Below are positions 1-8,528 of a stretch of 64,000 bases of DNA, in pieces (the first letter of the stretch is position 1; every line of letters starts with the position of its first letter). The position numbers were made by a program, and so were the translations under genes. The notes beneath the pieces were generated by a model, which saw only the letters and a list, made by a program, of their open reading frames with translations, did not search any database and was not told the origin of the DNA. The DNA comes from Chlorogloeopsis sp038404745 (lineage in GTDB: Bacteria; Cyanobacteriota; Cyanobacteriia; Cyanobacteriales; Nostocaceae), in NCBI RefSeq assembly GCF_038404745.2, contig NZ_JAYKTT020000061.1:1-64000 (forward strand). Direction: 5' to 3'.

Positions 1-2
1 CA

Positions 3-113
3 AAATCAACTATCATAAAAGATTGCAGCCCCGATTTAGCGTTAGTGGAAAAGCCAGAAATTTATTTTAATAGTGCAATAGGGTTTAAGCAGGCGTTGTT
101 AGGTGCGTTGTGA
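3..113 (+). CDS. C-terminal end of an unidentified protein (truncated by window edge)
   Basis: An open frame enters from the left edge and ends at a TGA at 111-113, giving 36 residues that finish with the segment EIYFNSAIGFKQALLGAL. I do not recognise the family. A GTG at 110 overlaps the stop and opens a further 30-codon frame to 202 (reads LNLVEKYQARSQQAVD); this could be a coupled tiny gene or the decayed end of the same gene. No function is assigned. Confidence 0.45.
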   Translation, partial: KSTIIKDCSPDLALVEKPEIYFNSAIGFKQALLGAL

Positions 114-328
114 TATTAAACTTGGTAGAAAAATATCAAGCGCGATCGCAGCAAGCAGTTGATGCATTGTTACAACATCTGTGTTCAGCTATGTCAATTT
201 AATGAAATAATGAGTTGTGTATAAAAGTTTTTGCCTAAAAATGAGAGTTAAGCGTCGTTAATTTGACTATCCGTGAATGTGTGGCTTGAAAGAGTGCGAT
301 GTCCGAGATTGGTACTTATTTGAGTTAG

Positions 329-511
329 TTATTAAGTGTTGCGATCGGTGGCGTCAGTGCTTTGTTGGCAAATTGTACTTTCGCCCAAATTATTCCGGAT
401 GAGACGCTACCTGCTAATTCTATCTGCAATGTCGCCATTCATCTCATCGCCAAGTCTGCTACATCTGTTATGTCTTACAGTGCTTCTTCATCGAATTGCA
501 CAAGCCTCTGA
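329..511 (+). pseudogene. Possible remnant of a filamentous-haemagglutinin-type secretion signal region
   Basis: A 60-codon frame without an ATG start reads LLSVAIGGVSALLANC followed by TFAQIIPDETLPANS, then degenerates. A hydrophobic signal segment followed by AQI-PD-TLP-NS is the usual start of cyanobacterial two-partner-secretion (filamentous haemagglutinin N-terminal) proteins, which run to many hundreds of residues. Here the frame stops 36 codons after the signature, and an in-frame TAG at 326-328 removes any upstream start. I read it as a decayed fragment. The match is short, so confidence is low. Confidence 0.3.
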
Positions 512-562
512 AGTGGATGGAATACTATTAAATATCTACCCTTTTGAAACCCACAATCGTTT

Positions 563-1561
563 ATGTTCTCTGCTACTCTCAAAACTAGACTCTCATCACC
601 TCTAAAAATTGGTAATTTTGAGGTGAATAGTCGGGTTTTGCAGTCGCCTTTATCGGGAGTGACTGACTTAGTATTTCGTCGTCTGGTGCGTCGCTACGCA
701 TCTGAATCAATGATGTATACAGAGATGGTGAGCGCTACAGAGTTACACCACCTTAAGCAGATGCCGAAAATCATGGAAGTAGACTCTAATGAACGACCGA
801 TAAGCATTCAGTTGTTTGACTGTCGTCCTGATTTTTTAGCTGAAGCAGCACAAAAAGCGGTAGCAGAAGGTGCAGATACAATTGATATCAATATGGGCTG
901 TCCAGTCAATAAAATTACAAAAAAAGGTGGCGGTTCTTCACTGTTGCGTCAACCAGAGGTTGCTGAGGCAATAGTGCGAGAAGTGGTAAAAGCAACAGAT
1001 GTACCTATAACTGTTAAAACTCGGATTGGTTGGGATGATGAGGAAATTACTATCCTCGATTTTGCCAAACGGATGCAAGATGCGGGAGCGCAGATGATTA
1101 CAGTCCACGCTCGCACCCGCGCCCAAGGTTACAATGGTAACGCTCGCTGGGAATGGATTGGTCGTGTTAAAGAAGTGCTTTTGATTCCAGTAATTGCCAA
1201 CGGTGATATTTTCTCGGTGGAATCGGCGGTGCAGTGTTTAGAGCAAACTGGTGCTGATGGTGTAATGTGTTCTCGTGGCACTTTGGGTTATCCGTATTTA
1301 GTGGGTGAAATTGACTACTTTCTTAAAACTGGGGCAAAGCTACCACCACCAACGCCAATTCAGCGCTTGGAATGTGCTAAAGAACACTTACAAGCGTTAT
1401 GGGAATACAAAGGCGATCGCGGTATTCGTCAAGCTCGCAAACACATGGCTTGGTACGCCAAAGGCTTTGTGGGTGCAGCAGAGTTGCGAGGACAGTTGAC
1501 TTTAGTGGAAACTGTGCAGCAGGGTATAGATTTAATGGATCGAGCGATTGAGCAGATGTGA
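563..1561 (+). CDS. dusB: tRNA-dihydrouridine synthase (DusB/NifR3 family)
   Basis: 332 residues, the usual length for Dus flavoenzymes, which use NADPH and FMN to reduce uridines in tRNA to dihydrouridine. The TIM-barrel signatures are in order: SPLSGVTD near residues 28-35, DINMGCPV near 108-115 with the catalytic cysteine at about 113, the KKGGG loop just after it, VKTRIGW and VHARTRAQGY in the FMN and tRNA-binding half, and IANGDI. The ATG at 563 gives a standard N-terminus in which LSSPLKIGNFEV begins the first strand. The neighbouring genes are unrelated, so it looks monocistronic. The assignment to DusB rather than another Dus subgroup is by general resemblance. Confidence 0.93.
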   Translation: MFSATLKTRLSSPLKIGNFEVNSRVLQSPLSGVTDLVFRRLVRRYASESMMYTEMVSATELHHLKQMPKIMEVDSNERPISIQLFDCRPDFLAEAAQKAVAEGADTIDINMGCPVNKITKKGGGSSLLRQPEVAEAIVREVVKATDVPITVKTRIGWDDEEITILDFAKRMQDAGAQMITVHARTRAQGYNGNARWEWIGRVKEVLLIPVIANGDIFSVESAVQCLEQTGADGVMCSRGTLGYPYLVGEIDYFLKTGAKLPPPTPIQRLECAKEHLQALWEYKGDRGIRQARKHMAWYAKGFVGAAELRGQLTLVETVQQGIDLMDRAIEQM

Positions 1562-1732
1562 ATGTATAGGAGTGCCAGTAATAATTGATAGCAACACCCC
1601 AAGTGTAAAACTCACACACCAAAGAACTTTTAACCCTATCCCCTGTCCCCTGTCACCGGCTATACCTGTCTGATTGCCCTGGGCAGCAAAGTGAGCTAAA
1701 ACACTAATACTATGTTGGAAGTGGCATAAAAA

Positions 1733-2515
1733 TTGAAAACACAAAAAGATTTTGGGCATTACCAGCAATCGTGGATGATCCGTTTTTGTATAACTATCCT
1801 GCTATTAGGGCAAGTATGGTTGCATTTGCTTCAGGGAAAGACATGCCACCGCCAAATTCTCGAACATGCGATCGCAGTTGGGCCAGCCTCTATCTTACCT
1901 GTACTGTTGGTCAATGGTTTTGCAGGCATGATTTTTACCATTCAGACTGCTAGAGAGTTGGTAAGATTTGATGCAGTCAGTACAGTGGGAGGAGCTTTTG
2001 CTTTAGCATTCTGCCGAGAATTAGCACCCATCTTAACCGCTAGTATTATTGCAGGACAAGTTGGTTCTGCTTTTGCTGCCGAACTCGGTGAGATGCGCGT
2101 CACAGAGCAGATAGATGCACTACATATGCTTAAAACTGATCCGATCGATTATTTAGTGTTGCCAAGGGTAATTGCCTGTAGTTTAATGCTACCAATCTTA
2201 ACAATCATAGGTTTAGTAGTAGGTATTGCTGGTGGTGTTTTTGCCGCTGAACAGTTTTACCAAATACTTCCAGAGGTATTTTTAGAATCAGTTAGAAATT
2301 TTTTAGTAATACCAGATGTATTGATAGTTTTATTTAAGGGACTAATTTTTGGCTTAATGATTGCTGTGGTTGGTTGTAGTTGGGGAATAACTACTATCGG
2401 TGGAGCAAAACAGGTAGGAGAATCAGCTACAGCAGCAGTTGTCACAACTTGGGTGTTAATTTTTATAGTTGATTTTTTCCTCTCTTTGCTGCTATATGAA
2501 AAGCCAAGTTTCTAG
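1733..2515 (+). CDS. ABC transporter permease, MlaE/YrbE family
   Basis: 260 residues with about five hydrophobic segments and the conserved MlaE core: LILPV-like GPASILPVLLVNGFAGMIF, the loop FCRELAPILTASIIAGQVG, then EQIDAL and DPIDYLVLPR. MlaE permeases form the membrane core of phospholipid or lipid ABC transporters between inner and outer membranes; cyanobacterial and chloroplast relatives (TGD1) act in lipid trafficking. The start is a TTG at 1733, because an in-frame TAA lies at 1727-1729; an ATG at 1775 is the alternative. No ATPase or MCE substrate-binding gene is next to it, so its partners are encoded elsewhere. Substrate unknown. Confidence 0.9.
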   Translation: MKTQKDFGHYQQSWMIRFCITILLLGQVWLHLLQGKTCHRQILEHAIAVGPASILPVLLVNGFAGMIFTIQTARELVRFDAVSTVGGAFALAFCRELAPILTASIIAGQVGSAFAAELGEMRVTEQIDALHMLKTDPIDYLVLPRVIACSLMLPILTIIGLVVGIAGGVFAAEQFYQILPEVFLESVRNFLVIPDVLIVLFKGLIFGLMIAVVGCSWGITTIGGAKQVGESATAAVVTTWVLIFIVDFFLSLLLYEKPSF

Positions 2516-2928
2516 AAGTAGAAGTCAAGAATTAGGGGTGTAAGGGGATAAGGGTATAGGGGTGTAAGGGAACCCCATAAATAAATTTAGGGGCTTGAAA
2601 CAAGGACGCCGTATTTCTCGTACTACGTATCTCGAAATACATCTTCTTTTCTTCTCCATGCTTAAAAGCAGGGGCTTGTATCCTTTTCTTCGGGGCTAAT
2701 CGCTTTACACCCCTACAACGCCACATGCTTTATGCCGGGAAACCCGTCCACCGCAGTGGCTCCCCTGCACCCCTACACCCGCCCCGAAGGGGGTTGGTCA
2801 GAGGGCAGAAGGGTTCAGGACTTACACACGAGTTATGAATAATAAACCGCTCCAGGCGCAGAGGAAATGGAGGAAAGAGGATTTGAGAGGGATTTTGCGT
2901 AAGTTCTAAAAATTCATGTGTATCGTGA
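2516..2928. other. Gene-free stretch with low-complexity repeats
   Basis: 413 bp between the permease and the convergent kinase. It holds G-rich runs (AAGGGGATAAGGGTATAGGG near 2541) and C-rich runs (CACCCCTACAC near 2770), plus the short inverted repeat CGCCCCGAAGGGGG near 2790. These are typical dispersed cyanobacterial intergenic repeats. I see no convincing gene and no clear terminator. Confidence 0.6.
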
Positions 2929-5900
2929 TTAACTGTTGCGTCTAGTGAGAGCAGCAATTGCCATCGCTAGTTCAGATGGATCGACAGGCTTAGTGAGATG
3001 TCTTTGAAAACCTGCCGAGATGACTTTTTGATAGTTAGCTTCTCCTGCAAAGGCTGTAAGAGCGATCGCTGGTAATTTTTTTGGTGAGGCTGCTTCCAAA
3101 GCTCTAACTTGTCGAATCAGCATATAGCCATCGGTTTCAGGCATAGCAATATCACTTAACAGTAAGTCTGGCTGGATTTGGGCGATCGCTAATAGTGCTT
3201 CTGTTGCCGAAGCAACTCCATGAACTTCAACGCCATACTGCTCAAGAATTAAGACTAGTAAATTCAGAGTATCAACATCATCATCCACAACTACCACCCG
3301 CAATCCTTGAAGATTAGCAGAAGTTTCGGGCAAAGAGTTCTCTTCACTAGTTTGAGAGACATCGTTTATTAGAGGTAGTGTGACTGTAAAGGTTGCTCCT
3401 AGTCCTTCTCCTAAACTCGCTACTTGGATAGAGCCACCGTGGAGTTCGACAATATGGCGGACAATTGCTAATCCCAATCCTAGTCCACCAAACTTTCTTG
3501 TCGTCGCCTCACCTGCTTGTCGAAAACGTTCAAATACGTAGGGCAAAAAGTCAGGACTAATGCCTTTGCCGGTATCAGTAACGGTGATTTGGGCATAGTT
3601 AGCGATCAGGGATTGGGGATCGGGGATTGGGTACTGGGTATTGGATACACAATCGTCATGCAGCTCTTCTCTCCTAGTCTTTTTGTCCCCTTGTCCCCTT
3701 GTCCTTTTCCTAGTCCCTATCCCCAACCTTACCTCTACTTGCCCACCATTGGGAGTAAACTTAATTGCATTTGAGAGTAAATTCCAAACAACTTGCTGCA
3801 AGCGGTTCGGATCGCCCTCGACTTTGCCTACTCCAGAATCAAAGTGTGTATAAATTTGAATTGATTTGGCTTCAGCAGCCAGACGCACCGTTTCCAATGC
3901 TGACTCAATTGTGGAAACTAAATCAACCGCACAGATATTTAAACTCAGCTTACCGCGCAAAATCCGCGAGACATCGAGTAAATCGTCAATCAAGCGTGTT
4001 TGTAATTTAGCATTACGCTCAATAGTTTCTAGTGCTTGAGTGGTTTTTGCCACATCCAACTTACGGGTAAGGAGGAGTTTCGACCAACCTAGAATAGGAT
4101 TAAGTGGGGAGCGTAGTTCGTGGGAAACAATTGCGAGAAAATCGTCTTTGATCCGGTTGGCTGCTTCGGCTTCAGCACGGGCTGCCTGTTCTAGTTGCAG
4201 CAAGTGATCGCGTTCAGCTTCTGCTTGTTTGCGATCGGTAATATCGAGCGCACAGGCGAAACCCTGTTCTGAAGTGTCCTCAAATAATGCAGCAACAATA
4301 GCCACAAACACACTACTGCCATCTTTGCGAAAGAATTCTTTTTCAAACGCACTACAAACCCCGTACAACTTCAGTTCTTCAACCGCTTGTTCAGTCCGCT
4401 CTACGTGTTCTGGAGGAGTCATTTCTTGCCAATCTAGCTTGCCTGCCAATAAATCCTCCTGGGCGTAACCAACCATCTGGAGAAAGGCATCATTGGCTTG
4501 TGTGATGTTGCCGCTCAAGTCATAGAAAAATACACCCATAATATTGGAGTCAACAATCCGCCGAAATCGAGCTTCGCTAGCTTTTAAGGCTATTTCTGCC
4601 CGCTTGCGAGCGGTGATATCAACATTAATGCCGAGCATCTTTAAGGGCTTGCCGTCGTCATCATCAAACACTCTCGCTCTGCCATGCAGCCAGTGAACGC
4701 TGCCATCTTTCCAAATTACGCGCCAGTCGGTGAAAAACTCGCCTGTTTGCAGCGCACGTCGCATATCTGCTTCTGCGTTGGCTAAATCATCGGGGTGTAC
4801 CCATTTCGCCCACTCTTCATAAGTACCGCCAAATTCACCAGGCTCTAAACCATAGATTGCTTCTAGCTCTTTCGACCAGGTGTTAACATTGGTTTGGATA
4901 TTCCACTCAAAACTACCCGCTTTTGCCGCCGCTTGAGCCAAATCGAGCCATTCTTGCTTTTGACGCAATGCTGCTTCTATCTGTTTGCGTTCGGTGACAT
5001 CAATGAACGCTCCAATTGCGCCTCTAACGGCACCAGAATCATCCCGTAATGGTACAGCTTTGCCGTAAATTGATCGCACATCATCTTGACTGAAAACAAA
5101 TTCAAATTCTCCTTCAATCTCTTCTCCGGTGCGAGCGGCTTGTTGCATCGGTAACTCAGTCACTGGAATGTCTTGACCATTCTTTTGAATCTTGAACTTA
5201 AAGGGATATTCTCCACCAGCTGGAGTAGCTGTTATGACTGAGCTTGGAGGTAACCGCATCAATTTGTAGGCAGCTAGGTTTGCAGTCATGTGATGACATT
5301 GGGGATCGCTTGCAATCCAAACAGCAGCCGGAACTGTTTCCATAAAAGTTTCAAGTTCTTCAGCCCGTGCTTTGGCGATCGCTTCACTCTGTCGCAATGC
5401 CTTTTCTGCTTGCTTGCGGTAAGTAATATCACTACAAACTCCAACCCACTCACGAATTTTGCCGTCTTCTGTCGCAACAGGCACACCCCTAGCAGAAAAA
5501 TAACGATAAATACCGTCTGCACCACGAATTCGGTATTCATTGTCATAAATACTTTTTGTCTGAACTGCGTGAGTCCAAATCCGGGCGGTTCGTTCCCGAT
5601 CATCTGGGTGCAATGCTTCTAACCAACCCCAACTTTTGACTTGTGCTTGAGTTTGCCCTGTATAAGCTCTCCAATCTGGCATATCAACTACCTGTCCATC
5701 AGGCTGAGTTGTCCATACCATTTGGGAAGTTGCAACTACTAAAGAGCGATACCGCTCTCCACTTTCTCGCAAAGCAACTTCTACTTGCTTATGTTTAGTG
5801 ATATCAGTCAACATTGCGATCGCGCCTGAAAATTCACCTTGGGTATCTAGCACAGCGCTAGTAGAGAGAATTGTCCAAAGTTCAGACTTATCTTGGTGGC

Positions 5901-6507
5901 GCAAACGCAAGTCAAACTGCTGTTTAGCCTCTTGAACACTTTGCCTTTGTTGCTCTAGCCATTGCTCAACTTCAATTCGAGCTTGATGATCCATAAACTC
6001 GAAAATTGAACAGCCAAGCATTTGTTCAACACTGTAGCCAAGCATTTGGGCTAGCCGTTGGTTCACATATTCTGTCTTTCCCTCACTGTCAAATATCCAG
6101 ATGCCTTCATTAGCTGTCTCAAACAGGCGACGATAGCTTACTTGTAATTTTGCTAGCTCTGCTTCTGATTTTTGCTTGGCGTTACGTAGTTGTGAAATTA
6201 ACCAGCTAATTAATAATGCTACCAAGCTGAATATAACTAGCTGTAAGAGTTCATCTCCACTGTACAGTAACAGAGAGTAGAAAGGTGGTAAAAAAAAGTA
6301 GTTGTTGACGAAAACAGCTAATACCGTAGCTACCAAACTGGTAGCAAAGCCGCCATACCAGCTGCTAAAGGCAATGGCAGCACAAAAAAGTAGCGAAACT
6401 TCTAGCCGCAGCAGTTGTTCTAGCAACAAGCCCAGTAGCAGCGCTGATAAGACTGACAAAATAGAAAAACTGTAACGCTGCAACTGATAGAACTGGACCT
6501 TTAACAT
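2929..6507 (-). CDS. Membrane-bound multi-PAS hybrid sensor histidine kinase
   Basis: 1192 residues. An N-terminal DUF4118 (KdpD-like) four-helix membrane domain spans about 1-110. It is followed by PAS/PAC modules at about 127-240, 250-370, 385-510, 520-640 and 645-760, each ending in a T-x-RKQAE-type PAC linker. The HisKA dimerisation helix carries the phospho-acceptor in AIVSHELRSP (near 800). The HATPase domain has the N box NLLSNAIKFTPNGG, then DTGKGI and GGLGLGLAIV. A C-terminal receiver (VVVVDDDVD, LLLSDIAMPETDG) supplies the phospho-aspartate. An unusual insertion of about 45 residues (RKRTRGQGDKKTRREE and following) sits inside the HATPase domain and matches intergenic repeat DNA. 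Signal and output are unknown; no response regulator is adjacent. Confidence 0.93.
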   Translation of the reverse strand: MLKVQFYQLQRYSFSILSVLSALLLGLLLEQLLRLEVSLLFCAAIAFSSWYGGFATSLVATVLAVFVNNYFFLPPFYSLLLYSGDELLQLVIFSLVALLISWLISQLRNAKQKSEAELAKLQVSYRRLFETANEGIWIFDSEGKTEYVNQRLAQMLGYSVEQMLGCSIFEFMDHQARIEVEQWLEQQRQSVQEAKQQFDLRLRHQDKSELWTILSTSAVLDTQGEFSGAIAMLTDITKHKQVEVALRESGERYRSLVVATSQMVWTTQPDGQVVDMPDWRAYTGQTQAQVKSWGWLEALHPDDRERTARIWTHAVQTKSIYDNEYRIRGADGIYRYFSARGVPVATEDGKIREWVGVCSDITYRKQAEKALRQSEAIAKARAEELETFMETVPAAVWIASDPQCHHMTANLAAYKLMRLPPSSVITATPAGGEYPFKFKIQKNGQDIPVTELPMQQAARTGEEIEGEFEFVFSQDDVRSIYGKAVPLRDDSGAVRGAIGAFIDVTERKQIEAALRQKQEWLDLAQAAAKAGSFEWNIQTNVNTWSKELEAIYGLEPGEFGGTYEEWAKWVHPDDLANAEADMRRALQTGEFFTDWRVIWKDGSVHWLHGRARVFDDDDGKPLKMLGINVDITARKRAEIALKASEARFRRIVDSNIMGVFFYDLSGNITQANDAFLQMVGYAQEDLLAGKLDWQEMTPPEHVERTEQAVEELKLYGVCSAFEKEFFRKDGSSVFVAIVAALFEDTSEQGFACALDITDRKQAEAERDHLLQLEQAARAEAEAANRIKDDFLAIVSHELRSPLNPILGWSKLLLTRKLDVAKTTQALETIERNAKLQTRLIDDLLDVSRILRGKLSLNICAVDLVSTIESALETVRLAAEAKSIQIYTHFDSGVGKVEGDPNRLQQVVWNLLSNAIKFTPNGGQVEVRLGIGTRKRTRGQGDKKTRREELHDDCVSNTQYPIPDPQSLIANYAQITVTDTGKGISPDFLPYVFERFRQAGEATTRKFGGLGLGLAIVRHIVELHGGSIQVASLGEGLGATFTVTLPLINDVSQTSEENSLPETSANLQGLRVVVVDDDVDTLNLLVLILEQYGVEVHGVASATEALLAIAQIQPDLLLSDIAMPETDGYMLIRQVRALEAASPKKLPAIALTAFAGEANYQKVISAGFQRHLTKPVDPSELAMAIAALTRRNS
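3603..3735. repeat. Low-complexity intergenic-type repeat inserted in frame in the kinase ATPase domain
   Basis: Reads GGGATTGGGGATCGGGGATT near 3608, continues with a second GGGTACTGGG unit, and ends with tandem CCCCTTGTCC units near 3687. This composition is that of cyanobacterial spacer repeats rather than coding DNA, yet the reading frame stays open and catalytic boxes flank it on both sides. Confidence 0.7.
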
Positions 6508-6602
6508 ACTGCTTTGTATTCCTGGCAGTAACTTATGTCTAATTAAGACACAAATTCTTATTTTACAGTCAATTTAGGTTAAGTTATATGAAATTCTGTA
6601 CT

Positions 6603-8180
6603 TTACATTTTGATGACTTTCAAAGCTCTAAAACTTTTATCTGCACAACCACTAATAAATCCACCCATAGTTTGAATTGTTTGCAGATATTCTAAAGCAG
6701 GTTGGCTAATAGCTTCTCCAGGCATTAATACAGGAATTCCTGGCGGATAAGGACAGACTATTTCTGCACAAATGCGCCCCGTAGTTTCTTGGATAGGTAA
6801 TGTTTCTGTTTTGGCGAAGAAAGCTTCTCGTGGTGAAATATGCACAGTATTCCCCATATTAATAAAATCATCCCATAAAATGTAGGGCAAATTGAAGTCT
6901 GTCAAAGCTGTGTTCAAGCCGAGGGAGTTAGGAGGCAAACTCATTTGGGCAAGACTAGTAAATGCCTCAACCAACTGCTCAATATCTTGTTGTGTATTGC
7001 CAAGGCTAATAATAAAAGTGAGATGTTTTTGGGAAGCAAATTCTGCCGTAACAGCGAAGTGTTGATCGAGAATTTCTTCGGCAGCAAAGCCAGTTAAACC
7101 GAAGCCAGAAACAGTGACTGTTAATCGCGTTTTGTCTAAAGCAAGAAAATTTGACCTTATCCCCAGCCCCTCTCCTTGAAAGGAGAGGGGTGCCGCAGGC
7201 GGGGTGAGGTTAAAAACTGATAATCCTGGTATTTGCTCAATCCGGCTTCTTGCTTCATCTGCTAGTTGCAATGTGTGAGACATGAATTGTTGACCGTACA
7301 GTGCCATTTGCTGACGTGCCGCATCGAGGGAAGCCAGGAGTAAATAACTAGGACTGGTAGACTGTACTAATTGCAATGCTTTACTAATGCGATCGCTCTC
7401 TATCCTCGTTCCTTGAAGATGTAGCATTGAGGCTTGGGTAAAAGCACCCAGGGTTTTGTGAATCGATTGTACGGTTAAGTCAGCACCTGCGGCTAAGGCT
7501 GGAGTGGGTAGTTCGCAATGAAAGGCGAAATGTGCGCCGTGGGCTTCGTCTACCAGTAACGGAATATTGTATTGGTGAGTAATATTCGCGATCACGCTGA
7601 TATCTCCACAGACGCCGTAATAGGTGGGATAAACCATCATCACAGCTTTGGCATCGGGATGTTGTTCTAGGGCTGCTGCTACAGCATCGGGAGTTATGCT
7701 GTGGGCAATATCTAAAACCGAGTCATATTCTGGATTAATAAAAATTGGCATCGCGCCAGAGAGAATTAATCCGGCGATCGCTGAAGAATGAACATTGCGC
7801 GGCAAGATAATTTTATCGCCAGCACCACAAGTCGCCAGAATTGCCGCCTCCACTCCACAGGTAGAACCATTGACTAAAAACCATGTCTGTTCTGCACCAA
7901 AGGCTTGCGCTGCCAGTTGTTGTGCTTGTTGGATCACACCACTAGCAGCAAACAGATTATCTAACTCTGTTAATTCCGGTAAATCGAGACGAAAGATAGA
8001 TTTACCGAAAACATCAGCTATTTTTTGGGAAATGCCTTGTCCCCGCTTGTGTCCAGGAGTGTAAAAATGTGCGTGAGGACGTTCAGCACAAGCTTTTAAA
8101 GTATCTAATAAAGGTGTTTGATTTTGATCGAGCATTTGGATGTAGCCATTTTGGGAGATGGCAACATAGTTGCCTGTCAT
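6603..8180 (-). CDS. Orn/Lys/Arg decarboxylase family, PLP-dependent
   Basis: 525 residues, fold type I PLP enzyme. N-terminal HAHFYTPGHKRGQG is the substrate/PLP loop; FLVNGSTCGVEAAI binds PLP phosphate; LLVDEAHGAHFAFH holds the aspartate that contacts the PLP nitrogen; QSIHKTLGAFTQ holds the Schiff-base lysine. The family decarboxylates arginine, lysine or ornithine to polyamines or cadaverine; substrate cannot be read from sequence. Between residues about 325 and 350 the protein contains PLSFQGEGLGIRSN, which is the translation of a common dispersed cyanobacterial repeat (7150-7212), so an insertion has been tolerated between the large and C-terminal domains. Divergent from the small proline-rich gene. 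Confidence 0.92.
   Translation of the reverse strand: MTGNYVAISQNGYIQMLDQNQTPLLDTLKACAERPHAHFYTPGHKRGQGISQKIADVFGKSIFRLDLPELTELDNLFAASGVIQQAQQLAAQAFGAEQTWFLVNGSTCGVEAAILATCGAGDKIILPRNVHSSAIAGLILSGAMPIFINPEYDSVLDIAHSITPDAVAAALEQHPDAKAVMMVYPTYYGVCGDISVIANITHQYNIPLLVDEAHGAHFAFHCELPTPALAAGADLTVQSIHKTLGAFTQASMLHLQGTRIESDRISKALQLVQSTSPSYLLLASLDAARQQMALYGQQFMSHTLQLADEARSRIEQIPGLSVFNLTPPAAPLSFQGEGLGIRSNFLALDKTRLTVTVSGFGLTGFAAEEILDQHFAVTAEFASQKHLTFIISLGNTQQDIEQLVEAFTSLAQMSLPPNSLGLNTALTDFNLPYILWDDFINMGNTVHISPREAFFAKTETLPIQETTGRICAEIVCPYPPGIPVLMPGEAISQPALEYLQTIQTMGGFISGCADKSFRALKVIKM
7150..7212. repeat. Dispersed cyanobacterial repeat inside the decarboxylase gene
   Basis: Contains CCCCTCTCCTTGAAAGGAG followed by AGGGGTGCCGCAGGCGGGG and can fold as a CTCTCC/GGAGAG hairpin. 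This is the same kind of sequence found between genes in many cyanobacteria; here it is read through in frame. Confidence 0.65.
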
Positions 8181-8218
8181 TTAGGTTGGTAAAGTCGAAT
8201 AATTTTACTACGCTGATC

Positions 8219-8443
8219 ATGATTTATCCCACACCAGATCCTTTACCAAACGAGCCACAAATTCCCGATCCTGAACCAACTCTACCACGTCCTGAACCGA
8301 CACCAGGGCCAACTAATCCCCCACAACCGATACCCAGCCCTGTTCCTGAACCCATACCAGGGCCTGTTCCTGAACCAGTTCCCGGTACTATTCCTCAAAC
8401 AGTTCCAGCACCAATTCCCCAAACAATTCCCAATCCTGTGTGA
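8219..8443 (+). CDS. Small proline-rich repeat protein
   Basis: 74 residues from an ATG at 8219. After MIYPTPDPLPNEPQIPDPEP the protein is a chain of P-x-P units (PEPIPGPVPEPVPG, then IPQTVPAPIPQTIPN), about 40 percent proline. Similar short proline-rich reading frames are common in filamentous cyanobacteria and have no known function. It has no signal peptide or membrane segment and is probably an extended, disordered chain. It starts 38 bp from the divergent decarboxylase. An upstream in-frame extension exists but would overlap the decarboxylase, so I prefer 8219. Confidence 0.55.
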   Translation: MIYPTPDPLPNEPQIPDPEPTLPRPEPTPGPTNPPQPIPSPVPEPIPGPVPEPVPGTIPQTVPAPIPQTIPNPV

Positions 8444-8528
8444 TATCCTCCCGGCGCTTATCCACTGCTGAACCCCCAAAAGCTAAAATGAATTTCGTCT
8501 AGTTTGCACTCAAAATCCAAAATTAAAA

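Noticed and set aside
336..605. 89-codon frame overlapping the dus start
   Set aside because: Composition is not protein-like, and it crosses the haemagglutinin-like remnant and the dus start in other frames.
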